This document shows positions 1 through 7,180 of a stretch of 29,991 nt of DNA, piece after piece. Where the stretch lies: assembly GCA_016293435.1 (NCBI GenBank), contig JAEDEG010000028.1:1-29991 (forward strand). Direction: 5' to 3'. The stretch comes from Clostridia bacterium (GTDB taxonomy: Bacteria > Bacillota > Clostridia > UMGS1810). Below the pieces are notes generated by a model. That model had not been told where the DNA came from. It made no database searches and saw nothing but the letters and a program-made list of their open reading frames with translations. The position numbers and the translations under genes are program-made. Position 1 is the first letter of the stretch; each line of letters begins with the position of its first letter.

Positions 1-53
1 GCACCTGACTCTTAATCAGGGTGTCCACGGTTCGAGCCCGTGATGGTGTACCA
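1..53 (+). tRNA. tRNA-Lys (CUU), 3' part only
   Basis: The window opens inside a tRNA. The anticodon stem 4-8/16-20 closes a 7-base loop with CTT at 11-13, reading the Lys codon AAG. The T arm pairs 26-30 with 38-42 around the loop TTCGAGC. The 3' acceptor strand is 43-49, the discriminator A is 50, and CCA is encoded at 51-53. The D arm and 5' acceptor strand lie outside the window. Confidence 0.93.
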
Positions 54-57
54 AGGT

Positions 58-107
58 AAAAACCTTGCAAACACTGTATTTATCAGGCTTGCAAGGTTTT
101 TATATTT
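58..107 (+). terminator. Rho-independent terminator after tRNA-Lys
   Basis: The stem AAAACCTTGCAA near 59-70 pairs with TTGCAAGGTTTT at 89-100. A T-rich tract with scattered A follows to about 109. It directly follows the CCA end of the tRNA. Confidence 0.85.
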
Positions 108-142
108 TTGTTGTCATAATGATAAATGTTGATGTCTGACAA

Positions 143-171
143 TGTTTGACACCCAAATTCGGTGTCAAACA
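143..171. repeat. Perfect 11-bp inverted repeat (hairpin)
   Basis: TGTTTGACACC at 143-153 and GGTGTCAAACA at 161-171 are perfect inverted copies around a 7-base loop. Neither strand has a T run directly after it, so it is not a classical terminator. It lies at the 3' end of the glycyl-radical operon and may be a weak terminator or RNA-stabilising hairpin for that operon. Confidence 0.55.
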
Positions 172-284
172 AGTGTCAAGTAATTATATGTGCCTCTTTC
201 GTCATTGGTCATATACGAATAGATTCCGACTTCATCTTTGTTGTACCAAAGCTTGCCGATATCTTCATATAATAGTCCTATGTT
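165..284 (-). other. Coding-like out-of-frame tail after the activase gene
   Basis: On the minus strand, in the frame next to the activase's, an open stretch reads IGLLYEDIGKLWYNKDEV and continues for about 20 more residues to a TGA at 165-167. It meets the activase frame at a run of seven A (plus-strand T run 283-289). Removing one A would fuse it to the activase in place of the last few residues. It may be a lost or slippage-expressed C-terminal extension, or chance. It matches no family I recognise. Confidence 0.3.
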
Positions 285-1146
285 TTTTTAATAAATACTT
301 TGCTTCATGAAGTTCGTTTTTGTCAGGCAGATCCTGAGGTAAAGTATTTACCATACCAAGAGAGTTATATTTTGATCCGGCATAATTATGATAGGACAGC
401 AGCCGTATCTTAGTTATGTTTTTTATTTCATTTAAAAAAGCAGCTATTTTCTCAATTTGATTGTCATTATAATTCGGTACATAAGGAATTCTGATTTCAA
501 TGTTTTTCCCGCACGAGTCTATATATTTTAAATTTTCTAATATAGGCTTATTTTTATGTCCTGTGCACCTTATATGAACATCTTCGTCAATCGCCTTTAT
601 ATCATACAAAAATATATCTGTATACGGAATGACTTTACTAATTGCTTCTTTAGAAACAAATCCGCATGTGTCTACCGCAGTATGTATATTTTCTACTTTC
701 AGCTTTTTTAAAAGTTCAGCGCAGAAATTCGCCTGAGAAAGACATTCTCCGCCAGACAACGTTATGCCGCCTCCCGATGTCTTATAAAAAGCCTTATCTT
801 CTAAAAGAAGCGGCATAAGCTCATCAATCGTGACATCTTTTCCGTATATTGTCAATGCCTCGGATAAACATGTACTTACACATTTTCCGCATGATATACA
901 GTTTTCTCGTTGAAAGATGTGTAGCCCGTTTTTTAAACTATGTGCATTTTGGTAGCATATATTTACACATTCTCCGCATGACACACACTTATTTTTGTAA
1001 TATGCGAGCTGCGGCTTATAAGTAATGCCCTCCGGATTATGACACCATACACATTTTAACGGACAGCCCTTAAAAAATACTGTTGTTCTTATTCCGTCGC
1101 CGTCATGCACGGCAAACCGCTTTACATCAAATATTTTTGCTTTCAT
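265..1146 (-). CDS. Glycyl radical enzyme activating protein (radical SAM)
   Basis: This 293-residue enzyme should install the glycyl radical on the partner encoded two genes upstream, using S-adenosylmethionine and a [4Fe-4S] cluster in the cytoplasm. The radical-SAM motif is C28-x3-C32-x2-C35 (CPLKCVWC). A ferredoxin-like insert follows with two further clusters, C54/57/60/64 and C83/86/89/93. This is the layout of activases for non-PFL glycyl radical enzymes; PflA itself lacks the insert. The glycine-rich SGGGITLSGGE stretch is typical of the family. AGGAG sits upstream of the ATG, and the gene starts 2 bp after the esterase stop, so it is the last gene of the operon. The C-terminus ends just after an A7 run (see the neighbouring tail). 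The family call is firm; the exact partner is inferred from adjacency. Confidence 0.93.
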   Translation of the reverse strand: MKAKIFDVKRFAVHDGDGIRTTVFFKGCPLKCVWCHNPEGITYKPQLAYYKNKCVSCGECVNICYQNAHSLKNGLHIFQRENCISCGKCVSTCLSEALTIYGKDVTIDELMPLLLEDKAFYKTSGGGITLSGGECLSQANFCAELLKKLKVENIHTAVDTCGFVSKEAISKVIPYTDIFLYDIKAIDEDVHIRCTGHKNKPILENLKYIDSCGKNIEIRIPYVPNYNDNQIEKIAAFLNEIKNITKIRLLSYHNYAGSKYNSLGMVNTLPQDLPDKNELHEAKYLLKKHRTII

Positions 1147-1148
1147 AA

Positions 1149-1865
1149 CTAACTCCTGTTGTATAATATTTTAAATTCTTCAAAATATCTTTTCCCGAGA
1201 ACCCTGTATGAAGCCGAATTAAAATGTATTCCATCTCCCCTGTCAGTTAATCCGTCTGCGCTTGCGAATCCACAGCGGTGAAGCTGTTTCGGTAATTCTT
1301 TTAGTGTATGATTTACCGTGTCGATATATTTTAATTTTCCGTTTTCATAATTTTTTGCGAAATCGCCCAAACCTCCGACAATTACGGGTATATCGGAATT
1401 ACCCAGTTTATCTCTGATACTTGTTATCATTTTAATGAATCGTTCGCCGTATGTTTTTGCGTCAGTTTCGTCTATACTGTCATTTTCTCCTTGATGCCAT
1501 ATTACAGCAATTATCTCTGAACTTCGCTGTGCTAATTTGGCATTGTTTACGGCATTATCAAAAAGGACTTCTCCGGGCATCCATTGCTGAAGAGAGGTAC
1601 CGCCGTCGGCGCAGGGGATTAGTCCTATTTTCTCGTTATAATATTTGGCGTATTCATCAGCAAATGATGCGGCAAGACCCCTACCGCTGTGATAATAACC
1701 CCAAATACATCTATCAGGATTTATGGGCTCTCTCATTGGCTGCCAACGTCCGTTTCTAAGCATATAGCAGTTGGGATTAATGATTTCCGGGACTTCATCA
1801 AAATCCCCTCTTCCTGCCATGTTTGACTGTCCTATCATTAGAACTGATTTTATATTTGTATTCAT
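1149..1865 (-). CDS. SASA/CE6-type carbohydrate acetylesterase (SGNH fold)
   Basis: This 238-residue SGNH/GDSL-type hydrolase resembles the SASA (sialate O-acetylesterase) and carbohydrate esterase family 6 group. The nucleophile Ser14 lies in IGQSNMAG, the conserved WHQGEND block begins at W123, and the Asp211/His214 pair sits in DGIHF near the C-terminus. It has no signal peptide, so it should remove acetyl (or other acyl) groups from a small imported sugar or glycoside rather than from cell-wall polymer. Its ATG overlaps the stop of the glycyl radical enzyme (ATGA, 1862-1865), which implies translational coupling. Lying between a glycyl radical enzyme and its activase is an uncommon position and suggests that deacylation and radical chemistry act on the same molecule. 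The substrate is not known from sequence. Confidence 0.85.
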   Translation of the reverse strand: MNTNIKSVLMIGQSNMAGRGDFDEVPEIINPNCYMLRNGRWQPMREPINPDRCIWGYYHSGRGLAASFADEYAKYYNEKIGLIPCADGGTSLQQWMPGEVLFDNAVNNAKLAQRSSEIIAVIWHQGENDSIDETDAKTYGERFIKMITSIRDKLGNSDIPVIVGGLGDFAKNYENGKLKYIDTVNHTLKELPKQLHRCGFASADGLTDRGDGIHFNSASYRVLGKRYFEEFKILYNRS

Positions 1866-4108
1866 TGTATTGTCTCCGCTCTTAAAATATATGCGTCCTG
1901 CTCGGCACGGCTTAAATTATTCCAAAGCACATTCCAACCGCATACACGAACCTGCAGGTTTTTATATTTATCCGGATTTCTCTGCGCATCTCTCAAAACC
2001 TCAGAATTAAATACATTTATCTGCATGCTCATTCCATTGTTTTCCATATAGGTGTCGAGCAACGACTTCATTGCCGCCAATCCATCATCACCCTCAACCG
2101 CCGACGGGTGAAGCATAATGTCCACACAAAAGCTTTCGGGGTACAGTGTGGGATTTAGCAAGATGGCTGAATTTATTAATGCCGTAACACCGTTTTTGTC
2201 CATCCCGGGAACCGGCGAAGCATTTTTTGACAACTCCTCTCCTGCTTTTCTTCCGTCAGGTGTTGCAGGGGTTTTATTACCCTGCCATACAAACTGCATT
2301 GCAGAATGCATAATCGCCTTATAGACGCCACCACGGGCATTCGGTCTGTTATTAACCTTGTTTGCAAAATATCTTGCCATCATTTCTGCATACATATCCG
2401 TTTCCGCATTACCGTTGCCGTATTTATAAGGACAACTGCGCAGCTTCGCACGCAATCTTTCGTATCCGTCCCAGTTATTGTCAAGTGCTGATTTCAGTTC
2501 GCTCATTGTAGTCTCTTTTCTGTCATACACAAATTTTTTTACCGCCATTACAGAGTCAACAAGACTTGCAAAACCGCAGTTAAGCATGGCGCTGTTATTA
2601 AATTTTACACCGCCGCCGTAGGCGTCAAAGGCATTTTTAAGACTTGTTTCAATTGTAGCACTGTACATGGATGACGGATTGACATATCCCAAATACTTAT
2701 CATAATCATTTCCTATTTCAATAGATTTTTCTATGAGATACTCCCACTGCAGCAGGACTGCTCTGTAAAAATCCTCGAATGATGAAAAGCTGTCGATTTC
2801 TCCGGTTTTAATGCCTATCTGCTTGCCACATTGATTATCATATCCGTTTGAAAACACATATTCAACTGCTTTTGCCGCATTAACATATCCTGTTGAGGTA
2901 GACACCTCATTTGCTCTGACACCTGTTTCATAGCATCCCCGTATATCCATATTAAGAGCCTCATCATAAGTAGCACCATAACTCATAACAGCCTTCATCA
3001 TTCCCGGCTCACAGCAGAATGCAAAACAGTTTTGACCGCGTCTTATCATATCAAGTATTTTATTCAGAAAATCAAGCGGAATATTATTATTGTATTTTAT
3101 TTGTATCTTTGGATTGTAAATTTCCAGCTCATCATAAACTTCTATGATATCATAGGACAAATCATTTATCTTTGTACTGCCGTCAAGTTTGCTGCCTCCA
3201 ATATAAAACGGCTGCCCCCAATAGTTCCCTATTGCAGACCATTGCATGAGAAAATATGCGATATATTCCTTTATTTCATCTCTTGTAAAGGTTCCGTTTT
3301 CCAAATCGTGCTTATAGAACGAGTAAAGGGTGTTATCCAAGCCGTTCCCCAAAGAGCGCACCTGATAGTGGTCAATACATTCAGATATTATAAAATAAAG
3401 ATAAATAAGCTGCATTGCCTCGTATATATTCGTGGGTGCGCCGCCACAAAGCTGTTTTAAGCAAGCGGCTATTTTTTCCGCCTTTTCGTGTTTTTTGGTA
3501 AGGGCAAACTTATACATTCTGTTTATAAAATCAATGATTGCACTGTATTCTATTTCAATACCGTCAAAAAATGCTTGCTGTTCTTCTGTAAGTACTCCGC
3601 TCTGCATACGTTGCTCTTTATATTTCTGTGCACGCTCTTTCACACCTTTGAAACCCAGCCTCATAAGCGAATCCCAATCAGGAACAACATGGTCGTAATC
3701 CGGCCATATAGATGCCGCCCCTGAACTGTTAAAGTCATTTTCAAGCTTTACAAGCCCCGGTAATCTTTTGTTACGATAAACAGCGTCATTCCATTTATGA
3801 AATGTGACTGTGTCGGCAAGTCGGTTAAGTGAATACATTCCGACAAAATAATCATGTTCGTTGATATATAGTCTTTCATTTTCAAGAACATATTTCAAAG
3901 CCTTTGCTTTTGCAACAGGATGAGGCAAATTCTTAATTTGCGGATGCAGCTTATTGAGACCGGCTAAAATTTCTTCATCATCAAGCCCGCTTTCCTCATC
4001 GTAGCCGGTTCCGTGATATGCCATTCTTGCATAAGGATTAAATTCCTTATCGGGATTATGATATTTCCTTTCAATAAATGTTCTGTCCTCATTAAATGTT
4101 TTAAACAT
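1862..4108 (-). CDS. Glycyl radical enzyme of unassigned substrate (PFL-like family)
   Basis: This 748-residue member of the pyruvate formate-lyase-like superfamily is cytoplasmic and oxygen-sensitive. The active-site thiyl Cys392 lies in DIRGCYETG and the radical-bearing Gly724 in RVCGWNV, 24 residues from the end as expected. There is a single active-site Cys followed by x-Glu (Glu394), the pattern of the eliminase-type enzymes; PFL has Cys-Cys. It therefore probably does not cleave pyruvate. GCYETG differs from the GCVEP signature of choline lyase, hydroxyproline dehydratase and related enzymes, and Trp replaces Tyr after the radical Gly, so it looks like an uncharacterised subgroup. AAGGAG precedes the ATG. 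The gene leads the three-gene operon from the promoter at 4152-4180 and faces an AraC regulator, which suggests substrate-induced expression. Family firm, substrate unknown. Confidence 0.92.
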   Translation of the reverse strand: MFKTFNEDRTFIERKYHNPDKEFNPYARMAYHGTGYDEESGLDDEEILAGLNKLHPQIKNLPHPVAKAKALKYVLENERLYINEHDYFVGMYSLNRLADTVTFHKWNDAVYRNKRLPGLVKLENDFNSSGAASIWPDYDHVVPDWDSLMRLGFKGVKERAQKYKEQRMQSGVLTEEQQAFFDGIEIEYSAIIDFINRMYKFALTKKHEKAEKIAACLKQLCGGAPTNIYEAMQLIYLYFIISECIDHYQVRSLGNGLDNTLYSFYKHDLENGTFTRDEIKEYIAYFLMQWSAIGNYWGQPFYIGGSKLDGSTKINDLSYDIIEVYDELEIYNPKIQIKYNNNIPLDFLNKILDMIRRGQNCFAFCCEPGMMKAVMSYGATYDEALNMDIRGCYETGVRANEVSTSTGYVNAAKAVEYVFSNGYDNQCGKQIGIKTGEIDSFSSFEDFYRAVLLQWEYLIEKSIEIGNDYDKYLGYVNPSSMYSATIETSLKNAFDAYGGGVKFNNSAMLNCGFASLVDSVMAVKKFVYDRKETTMSELKSALDNNWDGYERLRAKLRSCPYKYGNGNAETDMYAEMMARYFANKVNNRPNARGGVYKAIMHSAMQFVWQGNKTPATPDGRKAGEELSKNASPVPGMDKNGVTALINSAILLNPTLYPESFCVDIMLHPSAVEGDDGLAAMKSLLDTYMENNGMSMQINVFNSEVLRDAQRNPDKYKNLQVRVCGWNVLWNNLSRAEQDAYILRAETIQ

Positions 4109-4151
4109 AATAAAAACTCCTTATATGTATTCTATATTCCAATACGTCTGT

Positions 4152-4180
4152 ATATTAAATGATTTATATTTTTTTGTCAA
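4152..4180 (-). promoter_or_regulatory. Sigma-A-type promoter of the glycyl radical operon
   Basis: On the minus strand, TTGACA (4175-4180) is followed after 17 bp by TAATAT (4152-4157). That is a near-consensus vegetative promoter 44 bp upstream of the ATG at 4108. Its -35 box lies 18 bp from the -35 box of the divergent regulator promoter, so one bound AraC-family protein could affect both. Confidence 0.8.
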
Positions 4181-4198
4181 TTAATATTTCAAAACAAC

Positions 4199-4227
4199 TT
4201 GACTATTTAAAAACAAAAGTTTATAAT
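4199..4227 (+). promoter_or_regulatory. Sigma-A-type promoter of the AraC-family regulator
   Basis: TTGACT (4199-4204), a 17-bp spacer and TATAAT (4222-4227) form a near-consensus promoter. Transcription would start near 4234, giving a leader of only about 16 nt. The ribosome site AGAGGTGAT is at 4235-4243. Confidence 0.8.
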
Positions 4228-4249
4228 ATTTAACAGAGGTGATGCAGCC

Positions 4250-5020
4250 GTGAAGGATTTTATGGAATATGACTTTAACATAGATAAAATTCTACTTTCC
4301 TGTTATGTGGGCAAAGGTATGGGAATGAAAATCCACAGAAATCGGTCAGGACATGGGCTTGCGTTCCATACAAGCGGTATTAAAACATACATTTTTGATG
4401 ATAGTACAAAAATAACAGTAAGACCAAATGAAATAATATATCTTCCTAAACATTCAAATTACGAGGTTTACGCCGAAGTTGCAGGAGATTGCTATGCAAT
4501 TAACTTTGATATTTCGGAAGAAAAAAGCTTTGCACCATTTATGATAAAAATTAAAAATATAGTTTCTGTTTTAGCACATTTTAAAACTTCACAGAGCGTT
4601 TGGGAATATAAGAGTCGTGGATATATTATGAAATGCAAGGCTGAACTGTATCAAATTATTTATAATATACAACAAGAGTATTTTTCCGAATATCTTTCAA
4701 ATGCAAAATTAGAGATAATTAAACCGGGAATTGAGTACATTCATAAGGAATATACCAAGCAGCATATCGACATTGAAGCGCTGTCTGTCATGTGCGGAAT
4801 AACACCAGAATATTTCAGAAAGATTTTTAGAACCTATTACGGTACATCACCCGTTAAATATATTAATGAACTGAAAATATCTCACGCAAAAGAGTTGCTT
4901 GCGTCCGGTATGTATTCGGTAACCGAAGTGGCTTTTCAATCAGGATATACTGATACAAGCTTTTTTAGTCGTGAATTTAAAAAGAACACAGGTGTTACAC
5001 CTAAAGATTATAGAATTTAA
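4250..5020 (+). CDS. AraC-family transcriptional regulator
   Basis: This 256-residue regulator has an N-terminal cupin-like effector domain (about 1-150) and a C-terminal pair of helix-turn-helix motifs (about 160-256). The hallmark second-motif pattern is present (VTEVAFQSGYTDTSFFSREF) and the protein ends GVTPKDYRI. Translation most likely starts at the GTG at 4250, 6 bp after AGAGGTGAT; the ATG at 4241 runs straight into a stop. It is divergent from the glycyl radical operon and shares a 141-bp control region with two facing promoters, so it is the probable activator of that operon in response to the substrate or its precursor. The inducer cannot be told from sequence. A role in the polysaccharide block further along is possible but not supported by position. 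Confidence 0.9.
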   Translation: MKDFMEYDFNIDKILLSCYVGKGMGMKIHRNRSGHGLAFHTSGIKTYIFDDSTKITVRPNEIIYLPKHSNYEVYAEVAGDCYAINFDISEEKSFAPFMIKIKNIVSVLAHFKTSQSVWEYKSRGYIMKCKAELYQIIYNIQQEYFSEYLSNAKLEIIKPGIEYIHKEYTKQHIDIEALSVMCGITPEYFRKIFRTYYGTSPVKYINELKISHAKELLASGMYSVTEVAFQSGYTDTSFFSREFKKNTGVTPKDYRI

Positions 5021-5074
5021 TAGTTTCCGTTCGGATAAAAATATTTTCCAAAATTATCTATATCGAGTAAGAAT

Positions 5075-5378
5075 TTAATCCTCAAAAAGGCTGCTCCATC
5101 CGTAACCGCTCAGCATTGACAAACAGGCAACTCCGACAATTTAACGTTATTAGTTTCAAGACCTTTTACAGCCGACTGCAATCCTTCCGTGCGTGTAGGC
5201 AGTCCGCTTTTCTTTGACAGCTGATGATACTTATTTGTAATCAGTCTGATTTTTTATCAGCTTTAAGTTTGAGCTCTTAATCACCCCCGGACTTTGCCAT
5301 TTTTGACAAATCACTGTAATGCCCGATTGAGATTTCTATTTTCCTTTGCAGCTGTGTTCCCTCATAGCCGGAGATTGA
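5075..5378 (-). pseudogene. Decayed C-terminal gene remnant, family not recognised
   Basis: This stretch of the 495-bp interval between AraC and the next gene carries coding-like pieces on the minus strand in different frames. In order they are SGYEGTQLQRKIEISIGHYS, continuing to SKMAKSGGD and an in-frame TAA (5277-5279); then ELKLKADKKSD; then after a shift LSKKSGLPTRTEGLQSAVKG; then after another shift LSMLSGYGWSSLFED with a stop at 5075-5077. The phrases join in a sensible order after correcting one nonsense codon and at least two indels, and the last piece looks like a natural C-terminus. No start or upstream part remains. The charged helical character would suit a mobile-element protein such as a relaxase tail, but I cannot name it. 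The rest of the interval (5021-5074, 5379-5460) shows nothing further. Confidence 0.5.
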
Positions 5379-5464
5379 TTAATTTTTAAACGCTATTAAA
5401 AATGCTGCGAGTACTTTAATTTTTTTCGTTTAATAAAATTTTATTCCAATGAGACCTATTTGTA

Positions 5465-5496
5465 TTAACTTTACTTTAACTTTCGATTGATATAAT
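5465..5496 (+). promoter_or_regulatory. Promoter with tandem TTAACTTT operator upstream of the MBL gene
   Basis: TTAACTTT occurs at 5465-5472 and again at 5476-5483, 11 bp start to start. Seven bases later comes the -10 box TATAAT (5491-5496). No good -35 box exists; the repeats occupy its place. That is the arrangement of promoters activated by OmpR/PhoB-type response regulators, whose two subunits bind one face of the helix. The same layout recurs at 6371-6402. The resemblance to Bacillus PhoP boxes (TTAACA-like repeats with about 5 bp between) is from general knowledge. Confidence 0.65.
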
Positions 5497-5530
5497 TACC
5501 TATATATTAAGAAAGGTGTTGATTCTTGCT

Positions 5531-6370
5531 ATGAAAAAAAGAAAAATTGTTATTTTAGTGTTTGCATTAATCATTGTCTTTAGCGGTTGTCAAAAGCAAA
5601 GTGATATAAAAACTGAGATACCTGCCGTAACGGGGACTTTTGATTTTACTGTAATAAAAGCAGGTCAGGCAGATGCTATCTTTATGCAGACAGAAAACCA
5701 CAGTATTATCCTTGACTGCGGAGAAAAAGATGACGGCGATGAGCTTGTGGAATTGCTGCAAGAAAAAAGCATTTCAAATGTTGATTACATCTTTATCACT
5801 CACTTTGACAAAGACCATGTAGGCGGTTTTCCCGAAGTGATGGATAATGTAACTGCAAGTAACATCATTGTTCCCAATTATGAGGGAAATAACGATGAAT
5901 ATGAAGAATATCTGAAAACTGTTAGCGATAAAGAGTTACAGATTACATCTCTTACGGAAGATACATATTTTACTCTTGATGATGTGGTTTTTGAGGTTTC
6001 TGTTCCCAAGAAGCAATCCTATGCAGAAGGTGATAATGATTTTTCGTTAGTGATTTCGGTAACACACGGAGACAACACATTCCTCTTTACGGGAGATTCA
6101 GAAGCAGACAGACTTACAGAAGTTCTTTCTGAATTTGGCAGACAATATGACTTTCTTAAAGTTCCCCATCACGGAAAAGCTAATAAAAATACAAAAAAAT
6201 TTATTACGACTGTAAATCCGACTTACTCGGTAATTTGCGATAGCGATAAAAATCCGGCAGAAGATGAAACCATTTCAATTTTAGAATTCGTTAAAAGCGA
6301 AATTTACAGTACCAGGAATGGCAATATTTCGGTTTTATCTGACGGAAAAGAAATTAAAATTATGCAATAA
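5531..6370 (+). CDS. ComEC-like metallo-beta-lactamase-fold lipoprotein
   Basis: A 279-residue protein from the ATG at 5531. An in-frame GTG at 5516 lies inside the AAAGG ribosome site and is unlikely to be the start. The N-terminus is a lipoprotein signal: a KKRK positive patch, a hydrophobic core and the lipobox VFSGC, so it should be tethered to the outer face of the membrane. The rest is a metallo-beta-lactamase fold of the ComEC/Rec2 C-terminal type. It shows the metal motif THFDKDH (H91, D93, D95, H96), then FTGDSE and PHHGK. Relatives hydrolyse phosphodiester bonds, often in DNA, but the substrate here is unknown. It has its own operator-promoter, matching that of the next gene, so it appears co-regulated with the VTC cassette rather than part of one transcript only. 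Confidence 0.85.
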   Translation: MKKRKIVILVFALIIVFSGCQKQSDIKTEIPAVTGTFDFTVIKAGQADAIFMQTENHSIILDCGEKDDGDELVELLQEKSISNVDYIFITHFDKDHVGGFPEVMDNVTASNIIVPNYEGNNDEYEEYLKTVSDKELQITSLTEDTYFTLDDVVFEVSVPKKQSYAEGDNDFSLVISVTHGDNTFLFTGDSEADRLTEVLSEFGRQYDFLKVPHHGKANKNTKKFITTVNPTYSVICDSDKNPAEDETISILEFVKSEIYSTRNGNISVLSDGKEIKIMQ

Positions 6371-6402
6371 TTAACTTAAATTTAACTTTACGATGATATT
6401 AT
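6371..6402 (+). promoter_or_regulatory. Second promoter with tandem TTAACTT operator, upstream of the VTC gene
   Basis: TTAACTTA (6371-6378) and TTAACTTT (6382-6389) are 11 bp apart start to start. Seven bases follow, then the -10-like TATTAT (6397-6402). Spacing is base-for-base the same as at 5465-5496, and again no -35 box is visible. The element starts directly after the MBL stop codon. Conservation of repeats and geometry at two promoters of one cassette makes chance unlikely. Confidence 0.65.
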
Positions 6403-6426
6403 TTAATCAGGCAGGAGGTGCCAAAA

Positions 6427-7179
6427 GTGGCAATAGAGGTATTTAACAGATATGAACACAAATATATGATAGACCGAGAAACTTTTGAAAAAATCATAAA
6501 AATATTAGATGAACATATGGATATGGATTCCCACAATGAAGGACATACACCATATACTATCTCTAATATTTATTTTGATACTCCCGATGATTACTTGATA
6601 AGGACATCATTATCAAAACCTGATTATAAGGAAAAATTAAGACTTCGTGCTTATGGCATACCGGATGAATATTCAAAAGTGTTTCTTGAAATCAAAAAGA
6701 AATTCAAAGGCATTGTAAATAAACGCAGAACTAAACTGAAGTTAAATGAAGCATACAACTTTCTTGAATCAGGAAAAGCACCGGAGCATAAGGATTATAT
6801 GAATACTCAGGTACTTCACGAGCTTGAATATTTCTTGAAAATCTATAATTTATCCCCAAAGCTGTACTTAGCTTATGACAGAATTGCATATTTTGAAAAA
6901 GGCAATAGGGATTTAAGAATATCCTTTGATTTGAACATAAGGTCAAGACGATATGATTTAGCTTTGGAAAAAGGGGATTATGGAGAAAAACTTCTTCCCG
7001 AAGATGTTTATCTTATGGAAATTAAAACCTCCCTTGCAAAACCTTTATGGCTTACGCATCTATTAGCTGATTTTGACATAAAACGAACAAGATTTTCAAA
7101 ATACGGTACTGAATTTAAAAATATGATAAATCATGCCGATACTTATGAAACAGAAAATAAATACAAGGAGGTAGTTTAA
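6427..7179 (+). CDS. VTC-domain (polyphosphate polymerase-type) protein
   Basis: A 250-residue protein from GTG 6427, chosen because AGGAGG (6413-6418) sits 8 bp upstream; the in-frame GTG at 6418 overlaps that site. The whole protein is a VTC domain, the CYTH-like tunnel fold that in yeast Vtc4 makes polyphosphate from ATP. The basic and acidic tunnel residues are visible in order: R8-x-E10-x-K12 (RYEHKY), K70/R72/R74 (KLRLRAYG), E88 and K90-K92 (EIKKKFKG), and E198/K200 (MEIKTS). It has no membrane segment, so it is probably cytoplasmic and membrane-associated through the DUF4956 protein encoded one base downstream. VTC-DUF4956 pairing is recurrent in Firmicutes, often with a CotH kinase gene that is absent here. 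Polyphosphate synthesis is inferred by family. Confidence 0.88.
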   Translation: MAIEVFNRYEHKYMIDRETFEKIIKILDEHMDMDSHNEGHTPYTISNIYFDTPDDYLIRTSLSKPDYKEKLRLRAYGIPDEYSKVFLEIKKKFKGIVNKRRTKLKLNEAYNFLESGKAPEHKDYMNTQVLHELEYFLKIYNLSPKLYLAYDRIAYFEKGNRDLRISFDLNIRSRRYDLALEKGDYGEKLLPEDVYLMEIKTSLAKPLWLTHLLADFDIKRTRFSKYGTEFKNMINHADTYETENKYKEVV

Positions 7180-7180
7180 G

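Noticed and set aside
1862..4108. Assignment of the glycyl radical enzyme as pyruvate formate-lyase (pflB)
   Set aside because: PFL has two adjacent active-site Cys; here there is one Cys followed by Tyr-Glu, and the activase has the extra ferredoxin clusters absent from PflA.
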